Origin: Micromonospora globbae
Lineage (GTDB): Bacteria; Actinomycetota; Actinomycetes; Mycobacteriales; Micromonosporaceae
DNA length: 64,000 bases
Reading direction: 5' to 3'
NCBI RefSeq assembly: GCF_003610785.1
Contig: NZ_RAQQ01000010.1
Span: 186,001 to 250,000 of the forward strand
Under the pieces are notes generated by a model. The model had not been told where the DNA came from. It searched no databases and saw nothing but the letters and a program-made list of their open reading frames with translations. The stretch's first letter is position 1; the number at the start of each line of letters is the position of its first letter. The translations under genes and the position numbers were made by a program. Shown piece after piece: positions 30,894 through 39,067 of this stretch.

Positions 30894-31862
30894 GTGCTGC
30901 GACCGGCGGGGCTGAGCGTGGCGGAGGAGGCGACCTACCTCGCCCTGGTCCGGCAGGGCGCCGCGACGCCGGCGCAGCTGACCGTCCGGACCGGACTGAC
31001 CCCCGCCCAGGTACGCCGCGCGGTGCTCACCCTGCGCCGCCGGGGCTTCGTGCACCACACCCCGGCCCCGGACGAGCGCGTCGTGCCGGTGCCCCCGGAG
31101 CTGGCCGTGGAGCAGCAGGTCCGCCGCCGGGAGGAGGAGCTGGAGGGCGTACGGGCGGCCGCCCGCCGCCTCGCTGAGGAGGCCCGCAGCCGCGCCACCA
31201 ACCGGCGTACCGAGGAACTGATCGAGATCGTCTCCGGCCGGGCGGCCGTCGCGCAGGCCTTCGACCGGCTCCAGCACACCGCCCGCCAGCAGATGCGGGT
31301 GCTGGTCGCGCCGCCGTACGCCGTGCCGAAGGCCGTCAACCGCCAACAGCTCGAACGGCAGGCCGCCGGGGTCACCTACCGGGCGGTGTACGACGTGGAC
31401 GCCCTCACCGACGCCTCGTTCCTGGAGAGCGTGGTGGTCCACGTCCAGGAGGGCGAGCACGCCCGCCTGGCGCACGGCCTGCCGACCAAGCTCGCCGTGG
31501 CCGACCGGGAGCTGGCCCTGCTGCCGCTGGCGTGGACGCGGGCGGCGCACGACGCCGCGCTGCTGGTGCACCCGTGCGGGCTGCTCGACGCGCTGATCGC
31601 CCTCTTCGAGACCGTCTGGAACCAGGCCACTCCCCTGTCCGTGGCCGACTCCGCCGGTCTCACCGCCGCCGCGACCGTCTCGGCCGCCGACCGGCACCTG
31701 CTCTCGCTGCTCGTCGCCGGGCTCACCGACGAGGCGGTCGGCGCGCGGCTGGGAGTCAGCCGCCGCACGGTGGTCCGGCGGGTGCAGCACCTCATGGAGC
31801 TGACCAACTCGCGGTCACGGATGCAGCTGGGCTGGCAGGCCCGCGAACGGGGCTGGCTCTGA
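30894..31862 (+). CDS. TrmB/LuxR-like helix-turn-helix regulator
   Basis: 322 residues from GTG with GGGAGGA upstream. An N-terminal winged HTH of TrmB type (LSVAEEATYLALVRQG, TPAQLTVRTGLTPAQVRRAVLTL) is followed by a coiled coil (residues 75-110) and a PLD-like sensor region. The C-terminus is a LuxR-type HTH (LLSLLVAGLTDEAVGARLGVSRRTVVRRVQHLM). This layout is frequent in actinomycetes and often sits beside secreted peptidases. It is divergent from the 1244-aa S8 protease and is the likely controller of that gene. Confidence 0.85.
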   Translation: MLRPAGLSVAEEATYLALVRQGAATPAQLTVRTGLTPAQVRRAVLTLRRRGFVHHTPAPDERVVPVPPELAVEQQVRRREEELEGVRAAARRLAEEARSRATNRRTEELIEIVSGRAAVAQAFDRLQHTARQQMRVLVAPPYAVPKAVNRQQLERQAAGVTYRAVYDVDALTDASFLESVVVHVQEGEHARLAHGLPTKLAVADRELALLPLAWTRAAHDAALLVHPCGLLDALIALFETVWNQATPLSVADSAGLTAAATVSAADRHLLSLLVAGLTDEAVGARLGVSRRTVVRRVQHLMELTNSRSRMQLGWQARERGWL

Positions 31863-31906
31863 ACCGGATCGTCGTGCGGTGACGCCCGGCGCGACGGGTC
31901 CCGCCG

Positions 31907-32245
31907 TCAGGTCTGGTGTCGCTGGCAGGGGGCGCAGTAGCGGGCGTGCGGCAGGGCCTTCAACCGTCCCAACGGGATCGGTTCGCCGCACCGCTCGCAG
32001 ACGCCGTAGCTGCCGTCGGTCATGCGGCGCAGCGCCTGCGCGGTGTCGGCGATGCCCTGGCGGGCGGCCGCGGCGAGCGTCTCGAGCGCCTGCGGCTCGT
32101 AGCCGCCGTGGCCCGGAAGCCGGGCGTACACCGTCAGCTCGGTGAGCCGGCGGGTGTGGGCGGCGAACTGGTCCTCGAGCATCGCGCGGAGCAGCTCCGT
32201 GTGCTCCTCGACCACGCCGGCGGGTTCCTGCGCGGAAAGGGCCAT
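31907..32245 (-). CDS. DksA/TraR-family zinc-finger protein
   Basis: 112 residues from ATG at 32245. An N-terminal helical hairpin (residues 10-72) is followed by a Cys4 zinc finger: C83-x2-C86 in YGVCERCGEPIP and C104-x2-C107 in ARYCAPCQ. This is the DksA/TraR C4 pattern, but the N-terminal coiled coil is shorter than in E. coli DksA and lacks an obvious DxxDxA tip, so a direct secondary-channel role is uncertain. The gene is 13 bp downstream of an actin-like ATPase gene on the same strand, suggesting co-transcription. Confidence 0.88.
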   Translation of the reverse strand: MALSAQEPAGVVEEHTELLRAMLEDQFAAHTRRLTELTVYARLPGHGGYEPQALETLAAAARQGIADTAQALRRMTDGSYGVCERCGEPIPLGRLKALPHARYCAPCQRHQT

Positions 32246-32258
32246 GGTGCCTCCCGGG

Positions 32259-33092
32259 TCACGAGACGGGCCACGTCCGGGTACGGGGCGGTGCCGGGTG
32301 GCGCAGCGCGGCCATCGCGGCGAGGGCCGCGCCGTTGAGCGCGGCCGTACGGGGCGTCGGTGCGCGGTGCACCCGCAGGCGCAGCAGCTTCGACAGCGCC
32401 ATGGTCAGGTCGGGTTGCAGGGCGCCGTCGCCGACGACGAGCATGCCGCGCGCCTTCGCGGCGGCGAGGTCCGCCGCCGGGAGGTCGCGCCGCAGGTCCC
32501 GGACCTGGTTCGCGACGACATCGCCGAGCAGTCCGGCGGCCGTGCCGTGGGCGAGGTCCATGGTGCCCACGTTGGCGCGGCGGGCGGCGACGACACGTCC
32601 CTGCGAGAGGACGGCGACCTCGCTCACCTGTGCGCCGATGTCGGCCATGAGCAGTGTGCCGGCCGCGGCGCCGGAGCCGATCGCGGCGGCCCGGACGGCG
32701 TCGACGAACAGGATGCGGGAGGGCGCGAAGACGGTGTCGAGGACCCGCCGCATCGCGGCCTGGTCGGATTCGGCGGCCAGCAGGGGCCGGCACGCCACCA
32801 CCACGGCGCCGGCGGGCAGCGGCTCGTCGTAGCGGCGGACCAGCTGGTCGAGGAGCAGCGCGCAGCCGTCGACGTCGACGACGCGGCCGCGACGCACGAG
32901 TCGGCCCGCCGAGGAGAAGGCGTCGCCGCACGGGCCGGTGAGGGTGCCGCGGTGGGACGCCCACACCCCGACGGTGCAGCTGCCCAGGTCGACCGCGACC
33001 GCCGTCGGGGTGGCCGCCGGTCGGCCGCCGGCGCCCGTCGTGGGCCGCCCGGCCGGGCGGTTGAGGGGACTGAGGTTCACGGACGCGGTCAC
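32259..33092 (-). CDS. Actin-like ATPase (MreB/FtsA/Hsp70-fold), copy A
   Basis: 277 residues from GTG (AAAGGGG upstream). Phosphate-1 loop VAVDLGSCTVGVW (about residues 32-44), phosphate-2 loop LMADIGAQVSEVAVL (about residues 148-162) and an adenosine-binding-like GMLVVGDGAL segment (about residue 216) support the actin/Hsp70 ATPase fold. It is shorter than MreB (about 340 aa) and lacks a membrane-binding helix. It is head-to-head with copy B (33696-34460), with which it shares the fold and size. Downstream lies a DksA/TraR-like gene. Filament formation or a regulatory role is possible; neither is shown by sequence. Confidence 0.7.
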   Translation of the reverse strand: MTASVNLSPLNRPAGRPTTGAGGRPAATPTAVAVDLGSCTVGVWASHRGTLTGPCGDAFSSAGRLVRRGRVVDVDGCALLLDQLVRRYDEPLPAGAVVVACRPLLAAESDQAAMRRVLDTVFAPSRILFVDAVRAAAIGSGAAAGTLLMADIGAQVSEVAVLSQGRVVAARRANVGTMDLAHGTAAGLLGDVVANQVRDLRRDLPAADLAAAKARGMLVVGDGALQPDLTMALSKLLRLRVHRAPTPRTAALNGAALAAMAALRHPAPPRTRTWPVS

Positions 33093-33695
33093 ACCGACCC
33101 CTTTCCGTCGGGGAATCCATCATCGCCGCGGGTCGGCCGGTCGACAGGATCGGCGACCGGCGAAGAAGGGGCGGTGCTCGTTGCCGGCGTCCGGCAACGA
33201 GACCGCCAGGCGACGGGCCGTCCCCGCGAGCCGGGAAGCCGGCGATCCGGCTCGCCCGCGCTCGCCGGCTTCCCGGTCGTCCGGCATGTCCGGCGGGGGC
33301 ACGCGTGCTCCGCTCAAAGGGCGCTGGCCGCTCCCGGTGGGGAGGGCTATGGTGTCCGGCATGCAGGACCAGCCCGGCATCGGCTGCGTCGGCGAGCGGG
33401 TGTCGCTGCCGATGCTGGCCGTGCTGGCCGTCCTCGCCGTGGTGCTGGCGGCCACGAGGGGCGTCGGGCTGTGCATCGTGTTCCGGTTGACGAGGCGCGC
33501 CGTTCCCGGCTGCGTCCCGTCGTGGTCGGCGGACCGGGCCCCGCCGGGCCTGCTGCCCGCCGCCTGAAGCCGTCCACCCGCGGCGCCGTACCCGGCGCCG
33601 TCGCCCCGTCCTGGGAGCACCATGCCCACGTCGTCTCCTCCCCGCCGTTCCCGGCCGCCGCGCCGACCCGCCTCGGCCCCTGCTCGCAGGGGGCG
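33093..33695. promoter_or_regulatory. Divergent region between two actin-like ATPase genes, with two strong hairpins
   Basis: 603 bp. Besides a possible small membrane protein (33349-33567), it contains two perfect inverted repeats: CTCGTTGCCGG-CGT-CCGGCAACGAG at 33177-33201 (11-bp arms) and a 15-bp-arm repeat at 33231-33245/33262-33276 with a 16-nt loop. Such strong structures upstream of divergent starts are unusual. They may separate the two promoters, or be operators or terminators of an unseen short transcript. Confidence 0.55.
33349..33567 (+). CDS. Possible small membrane protein
   Basis: 72-residue frame from ATG with GGGGAGG 3 nt upstream (an ATG at 33361 gives better spacing). One hydrophobic helix (LPMLAVLAVLAVVLAA, residues about 20-35), then a basic segment and a Pro/Trp tail. 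It lies between the two actin-like genes in the direction of copy B. Codon bias is moderate, and I recognise no family. It could be spurious. Confidence 0.3.
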   Translation: MVSGMQDQPGIGCVGERVSLPMLAVLAVLAVVLAATRGVGLCIVFRLTRRAVPGCVPSWSADRAPPGLLPAA

Positions 33696-34460
33696 ATGAC
33701 GGTGCTGGCCATGGGTGCGTACGCCCGTCGGGGGCTGCGCCACTGCATCGCACTGGACGTGGGCACGTCGACGGTGCGGCTGTGGACCTCGGCCACCGAC
33801 ACGACGATCAGCGAGCCCGCCGCCCTCGTCCGACGGGCGGGTGGCCGCCACGCCGTGGGACGCGCCGCGATCGAGCAGGCGAAGCGCGACGGCGGGACGC
33901 TCGTGTGGCCGGTGCGGGACGGCGTGGTCCGCGACTTCTTCGGCTGCGTGCACCTGCTCCGGCTCCTGCTCGCCCGCGCCGGGCAGTGGTACGCCGACGA
34001 CCACCCCGTGCTCGTCGGCGTACCGGCCACCGCCACGCTGCGGGAGAAGAAGGTGCTGGTGGCCGCCGTACGCCGGGCCACCGGCGGGCGGGTCAGCACG
34101 GTGGAGGAGCCGCTGGCGGCGGCGTTGGCCTGCCGGCCCGACTGGGGCGGTGACGACGTCGTCGCCGTGGACATCGGTTCCGGCCGCATCGAGGTGGCGC
34201 GCATCGCCGACCGGAGCGTCACCGCCGCGCAACGGGTGGACGTGGACGACCCGGTCGACCCGGTTCCCGCGATCGCCCGGTGCGTACGCGACCTGACGGC
34301 GCCGGGCACCGGGCGGCGACGGCTCCTGGTCACCGGTGGGGGCGCGGCGTCCGCGGGAGCGGCGGCACGCCTCGCCGGGTACACCGGCCGGTCCGTCACC
34401 ATCCCCGCCGACCCGCAACTGGCCACGCTGACCGGTCTGCGGCTCCTGCTCACCCGCTGA
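33696..34460 (+). CDS. Actin-like ATPase (MreB-like), copy B
   Basis: 254 residues from ATG at 33696 (ATG 33711 is an alternative). Phosphate-1 loop CIALDVGTSTVRLW, a VGVPATATLREKK segment typical of MreB/FtsA, phosphate-2 loop VVAVDIGSGRIEVARI and adenosine motif LLVTGGGAAS are all present. It is shorter than MreB and has no amphipathic membrane helix. An EEPLAAALA segment matches the MreB helix after the catalytic loop. It forms a divergent pair with copy A, which suggests a paired cytoskeletal or regulatory function. Role unknown. Confidence 0.75.
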   Translation: MTVLAMGAYARRGLRHCIALDVGTSTVRLWTSATDTTISEPAALVRRAGGRHAVGRAAIEQAKRDGGTLVWPVRDGVVRDFFGCVHLLRLLLARAGQWYADDHPVLVGVPATATLREKKVLVAAVRRATGGRVSTVEEPLAAALACRPDWGGDDVVAVDIGSGRIEVARIADRSVTAAQRVDVDDPVDPVPAIARCVRDLTAPGTGRRRLLVTGGGAASAGAAARLAGYTGRSVTIPADPQLATLTGLRLLLTR

Positions 34461-34563
34461 TCCCGTCCTGTCGCCGCCCGCCGCGGGCGCGACCACGTCG
34501 GTCATCCGCGGCGTCCCCGTCCGGCCGAGCGCGGCTCGGCGCACTGCGATTCCTGGAGATGTC

Positions 34564-34836
34564 ATGGAGGTCGAGCTGACCCCGCTGCCCGGTATCGGGC
34601 TCCGCCGCACGTTCACGACGGCCGACGGGCGCCGCGTCGGTGTGATCAACCACTACGCGGGCGGCCGGCGTGAACTGATCGTCGACACCGGCGGGGACGA
34701 CCCGGACGCCGCGTGCAGCCTCTCTCTCACCCGCAGCGAGGCCATGGCGCTGGCCGGGCTCCTCGGCATCCTCGACGTCGTCGACGTCGCCTTCACCGGA
34801 CCCCGCGACGCCTCGCCGCCGCCGCCGAGGCGCTGA
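34564..34836 (+). CDS. Stand-alone N-terminal domain of a cation:proton antiporter regulatory subunit (KhtT-like)
   Basis: 90 residues from ATG. The opening ME-VELTPLPGIG and the following FTTADGRRVGVINHY, a D-DPDAACSLSLT motif and EAMALAGLLG match the N-terminal domain of the regulatory subunits of CPA2-type K+/H+ antiporters. Those usually continue with an RCK_C (TrkA_C) domain to about 160 residues; here the protein stops after the first domain with a Pro/Arg tail. No antiporter gene is nearby. It may be a free regulatory domain or a shortened remnant; the frame is intact and well biased. Confidence 0.7.
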   Translation: MEVELTPLPGIGLRRTFTTADGRRVGVINHYAGGRRELIVDTGGDDPDAACSLSLTRSEAMALAGLLGILDVVDVAFTGPRDASPPPPRR

Positions 34837-34846
34837 ACGCCTTCGC

Positions 34847-36091
34847 TCAGACGGCGGGTAGCGGCTGCCGCGGCCAGTCGAGCGCGCGGGCCCCGAGGGT
34901 CGCCGCCTGCAGGGTGAACCGGTCGGTGGGGTCGGCGGGGTCGTAGCCGGTCAGCGTACGGACCCGGGCCAGCCGGTAGGTGACGGTGCGGACGGACAGG
35001 TGCAGCCGCCGCGCCGCCTCGGTGGCGACGCCGCCGCTGTCGAAGTACGCGGCCAGGGTCTCCAGCAGCGGCTGCGCGCCGCCCCGGGCGCGGGTCAGCG
35101 GGTGCAGGACGGCCTGCACGAGGTCGACCATGGCGGGCTGGTCGCGGAGCAGCACCCGGTAGATGAGCAGGTTGTGGGCGCCGACGACGGGCCGGTCCAC
35201 CTTCAGTTGCCGGGCCATGGTCAGGGCCTCGCGGGCCTCCTCGTACGAGCGGGCGATGCCGTACAGGCCGGGATGGGGTCGGCCCACGGCGATCTGCCAC
35301 GGCCGGCCCCTCGGCAGGCGGCTCAGCTCCGCGTACATCAGGTCGCCGAGCGGCACGGCGGTGGCCGCCGCCGCGAGGTCGGCGGCTCGGGCCGCGGGCT
35401 CGGCGGCGGTGGTCGCGGGATCCGCCGGGGCCAGGACGACGAGGAGCCCCTCCTTCGTGGCGACCAGCACGTCACGGTCGCCCAGCCGGTCGAAGATCAC
35501 GGCCTCCAGGGCGCGGATGGCCGCCTCCGTGTCCGGCAGCCGCCGGCTCGGCGCGGCCAGCGCGACCTGGTGGGTCCGGGTCAGGTCCAGGCCGAACGGC
35601 TCGGCGCGCTGCACCAGGCCGCCCAGGTCGGAGTCGCCGCGCAGCAGGTCGTCGACGAGTTCCCGGCGCAGCGTCTCCTCCCGGCGCACCAGCTCCCGGC
35701 GCGCGGCGGCGTACCCCTCGGCGAGGGTCGCCACGGCGTCGTCGACGACCTGGAGCACCGCGTCGGCGGCCGCGAGGACCACGGCGCTGTCGCCGGAGCG
35801 CCGGAGCAGGGGCAGCTGCTGCCACATCCGCCGCGCCGCGGACAGGTACAGCTGCACGGCCTTACCGGCCGACACGCCCTGTTCGGCGGCGTGGCGGCCC
35901 AGTCGCTCGACGGCCTCCAGCTCGCTGCGCCGGGGCCGGCGGCCGGACACCGCGGCGTCGGCCAGCAGCAGCAGGTAGTCGCCGAGCAGTTCGACCGGCG
36001 CGCCACCGGCGTCCCGGCTGGCCGCCCGCGCCACGTCCGCCAGCCAGTCGTCGCCGGCCGCGGCCCGCCAGCGCTGGTCACCGTCGGCCAC
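34847..36091 (-). CDS. PucR/CdaR-family transcriptional regulator
   Basis: 414 residues from GTG at 36091 (AAGGA 7 nt upstream; GTG 36097 is two codons longer). An N-terminal helical domain precedes a GGDEF-like middle domain (residues 200-310, IAVGRPHPGLYGIARSYEEAREAL). The C-terminal PucR-type HTH has LLETLAAYFDSGGVATEAARRLHLSVRTVTYRL and a YDPADPTDRFTLQAA ending. The family controls purine, sugar or amino-acid catabolism or secondary metabolism. It lies downstream of the M64 peptidase but is separated by a strong terminator, so it is probably transcribed from its own promoter. Target unknown. Confidence 0.9.
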   Translation of the reverse strand: MADGDQRWRAAAGDDWLADVARAASRDAGGAPVELLGDYLLLLADAAVSGRRPRRSELEAVERLGRHAAEQGVSAGKAVQLYLSAARRMWQQLPLLRRSGDSAVVLAAADAVLQVVDDAVATLAEGYAAARRELVRREETLRRELVDDLLRGDSDLGGLVQRAEPFGLDLTRTHQVALAAPSRRLPDTEAAIRALEAVIFDRLGDRDVLVATKEGLLVVLAPADPATTAAEPAARAADLAAAATAVPLGDLMYAELSRLPRGRPWQIAVGRPHPGLYGIARSYEEAREALTMARQLKVDRPVVGAHNLLIYRVLLRDQPAMVDLVQAVLHPLTRARGGAQPLLETLAAYFDSGGVATEAARRLHLSVRTVTYRLARVRTLTGYDPADPTDRFTLQAATLGARALDWPRQPLPAV

Positions 36092-36176
36092 CGTCACGTC
36101 CTTTCCCGCGTCACCCAGTATCGCCCGGCCGCGGGCGGCGCGACGGCAACCGGGCACACGGGCGGGTGCGCCGCCG

Positions 36177-36210
36177 GCGCGGCGGGCCGGGTGTCCCCGG
36201 CCCGCCGCGC
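36177..36210 (-). terminator. Strong hairpin terminator of the M64 peptidase gene
   Basis: 15-bp perfect arms (36177-36191 and 36196-36210) with a TGTC-type loop, starting 12 bp beyond the M64 stop codon on the minus strand. Confidence 0.85.
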
Positions 36211-36221
36211 TCCGGCCGCCG

Positions 36222-38816
36222 CTACAGGGCCGCGCAGTCACCGCCCTTCGGGCCGTTCACCGTGTTCGGGGCGCCGAAGTCGGCGACCGCCGCGCTGTTG
36301 CCGGCGCAGCTCAGCGGGCCGTTGACCCGGCTGCCGACGAGGACGGGCCCGTACGCGCCGGCCAGCCGGCTGTACCGCTCGTTGGCGCTGACCTGGACGT
36401 TCTGCGACAGGGCGAGCGGGCCGTTGAACGTGCTCCCGGCGATCGTCACGTCCCGGGTGGTGCCGGCGATCCGGGCGGGGCCGTTCACCGTGCTGCCGAA
36501 CACCTGCACCGCCTGGGCGCCGGTCGTCGTCAGCCCACCGTCGATCGTGCTGTCGCTGACGACGAGGGACGCGCCCGGACGCACCGACACGCCACCGGCC
36601 ACCCGGGCGTCGCGCAGGCAGGTCACCCCGTCGCCGGCCACGACCCGCTGCTGCGGCCCGGTCAGCGTCCGCGTGCACTCCGGCGACCCGCCCGGCAGCA
36701 CCGTGGCCCGGTACGCGCTCGGCTCACCGATATTGCCCGCCGGGTCGATGGCCCGGTGCTCGACGAGGTGCGTGCCGAAGCCCGGGACGAACCCGCCGCT
36801 GGGGTGGTCGTCCGGCAGCGTCTGCTCGAACGCCGCCTTCGACAGGCCGCCGGTGCCGAGGTTGCCGTACGTCAGCGCCTTGACGTCGGTGCCGGAGTGG
36901 CGGAACCGGAACGGCGACTCGGGCATCGGCTGTTCGGGGAAGCCGAAGTAGTTGTACCAGCCGTCCCTGTCGAGCCGGAACTGGCCGACGACGTGGCGCT
37001 CCTGGTCGTACCCGGTGCGGTCGTCCTGCGGGTCGAGCCACATGTCCCAACCGTTGAAGTACACCGGGTGCTCCAGGTCGCCGGACAGCCGGGTCAGCGG
37101 CTCCGACAGGCGGCGCGGCGCGGTCGGGCCGGCGTTGTCGACGGTCCACTCGATCCGGTCGGAGACGCTCCGGTCGGCCGGGTCGGTCACCGTGGCGGTG
37201 AGCCGGTGGGTGCCCGCCGGCAGGTCCAGCGCGCCCAGGTCGAGGGTCCGGCTGTTGTGCGGGTTCGGCAGCGCCCGGCCGTCGAGCGACCAGGACACGT
37301 CGAGGACGCGGTCGTTCGGGTGGTTGGTGCGTACGTAGACCACCTCGTCACCGGCGACCGGCTGGGTGGTCGGCGTCGCGCCGGTGATGGTGGCGGCGGG
37401 CGGTGACACCTCCGCCGTCGTCTCCCCCACCGTCCACTGCCGGGTCTGCACGAACCGGGGGCCGTTGTAGCCGGAGTTCGTGGCCGTGTTGCCGGTCGAC
37501 GGGTTGCGGACCCAGTCGATGCCGTCGGGCCCCACGGGGTCGCGCACCTCGACGTGGACCACGGTCCCGGCCGGCAGGTCGAGGTCGCCGAGGTCGAGGT
37601 CGCGTCTGTTGTGCGTGTCGAGCACGGTGCCGTCCGGGCCGCCGACCCGCCAGGTCACCTGGAGCTCGTGGTAGCGCGGCTGCCCGGTCTCGACCCACAG
37701 GACGCTGTCGGAGGACACCGTGCCGAGCGGGGTGTGCCGGATGCTCATCTGCCCGGCGTTCCGCATCCCGGTCACCCGGGCGACCATGTGTTCGAGGCCG
37801 ACCTGGTCGAAGTCGAAGCCGATCCACCGCATCATCGAGTGCTCGCTGGGCCGGCGCTGGCCGCACGGGTACGACCCGCCGCCCTCGTGCAGCCCGATCG
37901 TGCCGCCGGACAGGCTCTCCTCACCGATCCACCGCCACCACTTGTGCTGGTCGGCGACCATCTTCGCCGGGTCGCTGTAGGTGGTGTGGTGGAAGCTGCT
38001 GGGCTCGCCGCCGGTGTAGCAGGGCCGCACCACGTCACGGGAGGAGTACGGGTACTCGTCGGCCAGCGTGCCGAGCGAGTGGCCGATCTCGTGCAGAGAG
38101 ATCAGCGGGCCCTGCGGGGAGCCGCCGGAGGTCGTCGCGTTGGTGCCGCCGATCCCGCCGTAGGTGAACGTGTTGAAGATGGCGAGGGTCTGCACGTTCT
38201 GCGACGTGCGGGGAATGCCCAGCACGGGCGCCACGTAGGTGTCGAGGATCCGGTTGTGCGCCTGGTTGCCGGTCTCGCAGGGATTGACCCCGGCCGGGTA
38301 GTAGGCGGCGTATTCCGCGCAGTCCACCGGCGCGCCACCGTAGACGGTGCCGCGCGACAGCGGGTCGTTGCAGCCGTTCTGGAAGATCATCCGCAGGGCG
38401 GTGTTCTTGCCGTTGACGGGGCCCTCCCGCTCACCGGTGTCGCGGATCGTGCCGTCGGGATGGCGTACGCGGCCGTCCGGGTCGCACCGGACGCCGTAGT
38501 CGATGGAGGCGATCTCCACGGCGTACACGTTGATGTAGTCGCGGTAGGTCCGGAACGGCTCGGTGGCCCACATGACCGCCAGGTTGCGGTCGACGTCGGC
38601 GAGGAAGAGCTGCTGCTGGTCCCACTGGTAGCCGTCGCCGAGGATGATCAGGTTCAGGCGCTCCGCGGCCGGGCCGGTGACCTGGATCGGATGGACCTTC
38701 GGCTCGGGCAGGGGCGTCGGCGGTCCGTCCGCCGGAGCACCGCTCGCCGGACCGACTCCGCCCAGCAGCGTGGCCACCAGGGCCACCGCCGCGAGGGCGG
38801 CCACCTTCAGTCTCAC
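36222..38816 (-). CDS. Secreted M64 (IgA peptidase-type) metallopeptidase with beta-repeat tail
   Basis: 864 residues from GTG at 38816 (GGGGAG upstream; an ATG at 38861 would add 15 unlikely residues). A signal peptide ends near residue 27. The peptidase domain opens with LNLIILGDGY, followed by a YRDYINVYAVE segment and the zinc motif HEIGHSLGTLADEY (H242, E243, H246), typical of peptidase family M64. Two Ig-like domains follow (residues 400-600). The last 160 residues contain repeated short strands ending in NGP (STVNGP, STFNGP, SRVNGP, NTVNGP), suggesting a beta-helix or adhesin-like stalk. Role: extracellular proteolysis, perhaps anchored to a surface. Confidence 0.9.
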   Translation of the reverse strand: MRLKVAALAAVALVATLLGGVGPASGAPADGPPTPLPEPKVHPIQVTGPAAERLNLIILGDGYQWDQQQLFLADVDRNLAVMWATEPFRTYRDYINVYAVEIASIDYGVRCDPDGRVRHPDGTIRDTGEREGPVNGKNTALRMIFQNGCNDPLSRGTVYGGAPVDCAEYAAYYPAGVNPCETGNQAHNRILDTYVAPVLGIPRTSQNVQTLAIFNTFTYGGIGGTNATTSGGSPQGPLISLHEIGHSLGTLADEYPYSSRDVVRPCYTGGEPSSFHHTTYSDPAKMVADQHKWWRWIGEESLSGGTIGLHEGGGSYPCGQRRPSEHSMMRWIGFDFDQVGLEHMVARVTGMRNAGQMSIRHTPLGTVSSDSVLWVETGQPRYHELQVTWRVGGPDGTVLDTHNRRDLDLGDLDLPAGTVVHVEVRDPVGPDGIDWVRNPSTGNTATNSGYNGPRFVQTRQWTVGETTAEVSPPAATITGATPTTQPVAGDEVVYVRTNHPNDRVLDVSWSLDGRALPNPHNSRTLDLGALDLPAGTHRLTATVTDPADRSVSDRIEWTVDNAGPTAPRRLSEPLTRLSGDLEHPVYFNGWDMWLDPQDDRTGYDQERHVVGQFRLDRDGWYNYFGFPEQPMPESPFRFRHSGTDVKALTYGNLGTGGLSKAAFEQTLPDDHPSGGFVPGFGTHLVEHRAIDPAGNIGEPSAYRATVLPGGSPECTRTLTGPQQRVVAGDGVTCLRDARVAGGVSVRPGASLVVSDSTIDGGLTTTGAQAVQVFGSTVNGPARIAGTTRDVTIAGSTFNGPLALSQNVQVSANERYSRLAGAYGPVLVGSRVNGPLSCAGNSAAVADFGAPNTVNGPKGGDCAAL

Positions 38817-38956
38817 TGGCTCCCCACCTCCCCTTCGTCCGCCGGCGTGTCCTCCGGCCACCCGACGCTAGTTCGGGCCGGGGGTGGGAAGCATTCGACA
38901 CCTGACGGAACTTCCGCCGTCACCGGCCGTTCAGCCGAAGTGCCGGCGCGGGGCGG

Positions 38957-38990
38957 GTGGACGGTCCCGGGGCGTGGACGGTCCCGGGGC
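38957..38990. repeat. Two perfect 17-bp tandem repeats
   Basis: GTGGACGGTCCCGGGGC occurs twice back to back, in the gap between the SDR gene (ends 39068) and the M64 peptidase gene (starts 38816). The rest of that 251-bp gap holds no gene that I can support. Confidence 0.7.
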
Positions 38991-39067
38991 GTGGGCGCGC
39001 GGCGGGCGCCGGGCGCTCACGGCCCGGGCCGTACGGCCCGGCGAGCGTGATCGGCACCGGACGCCGC

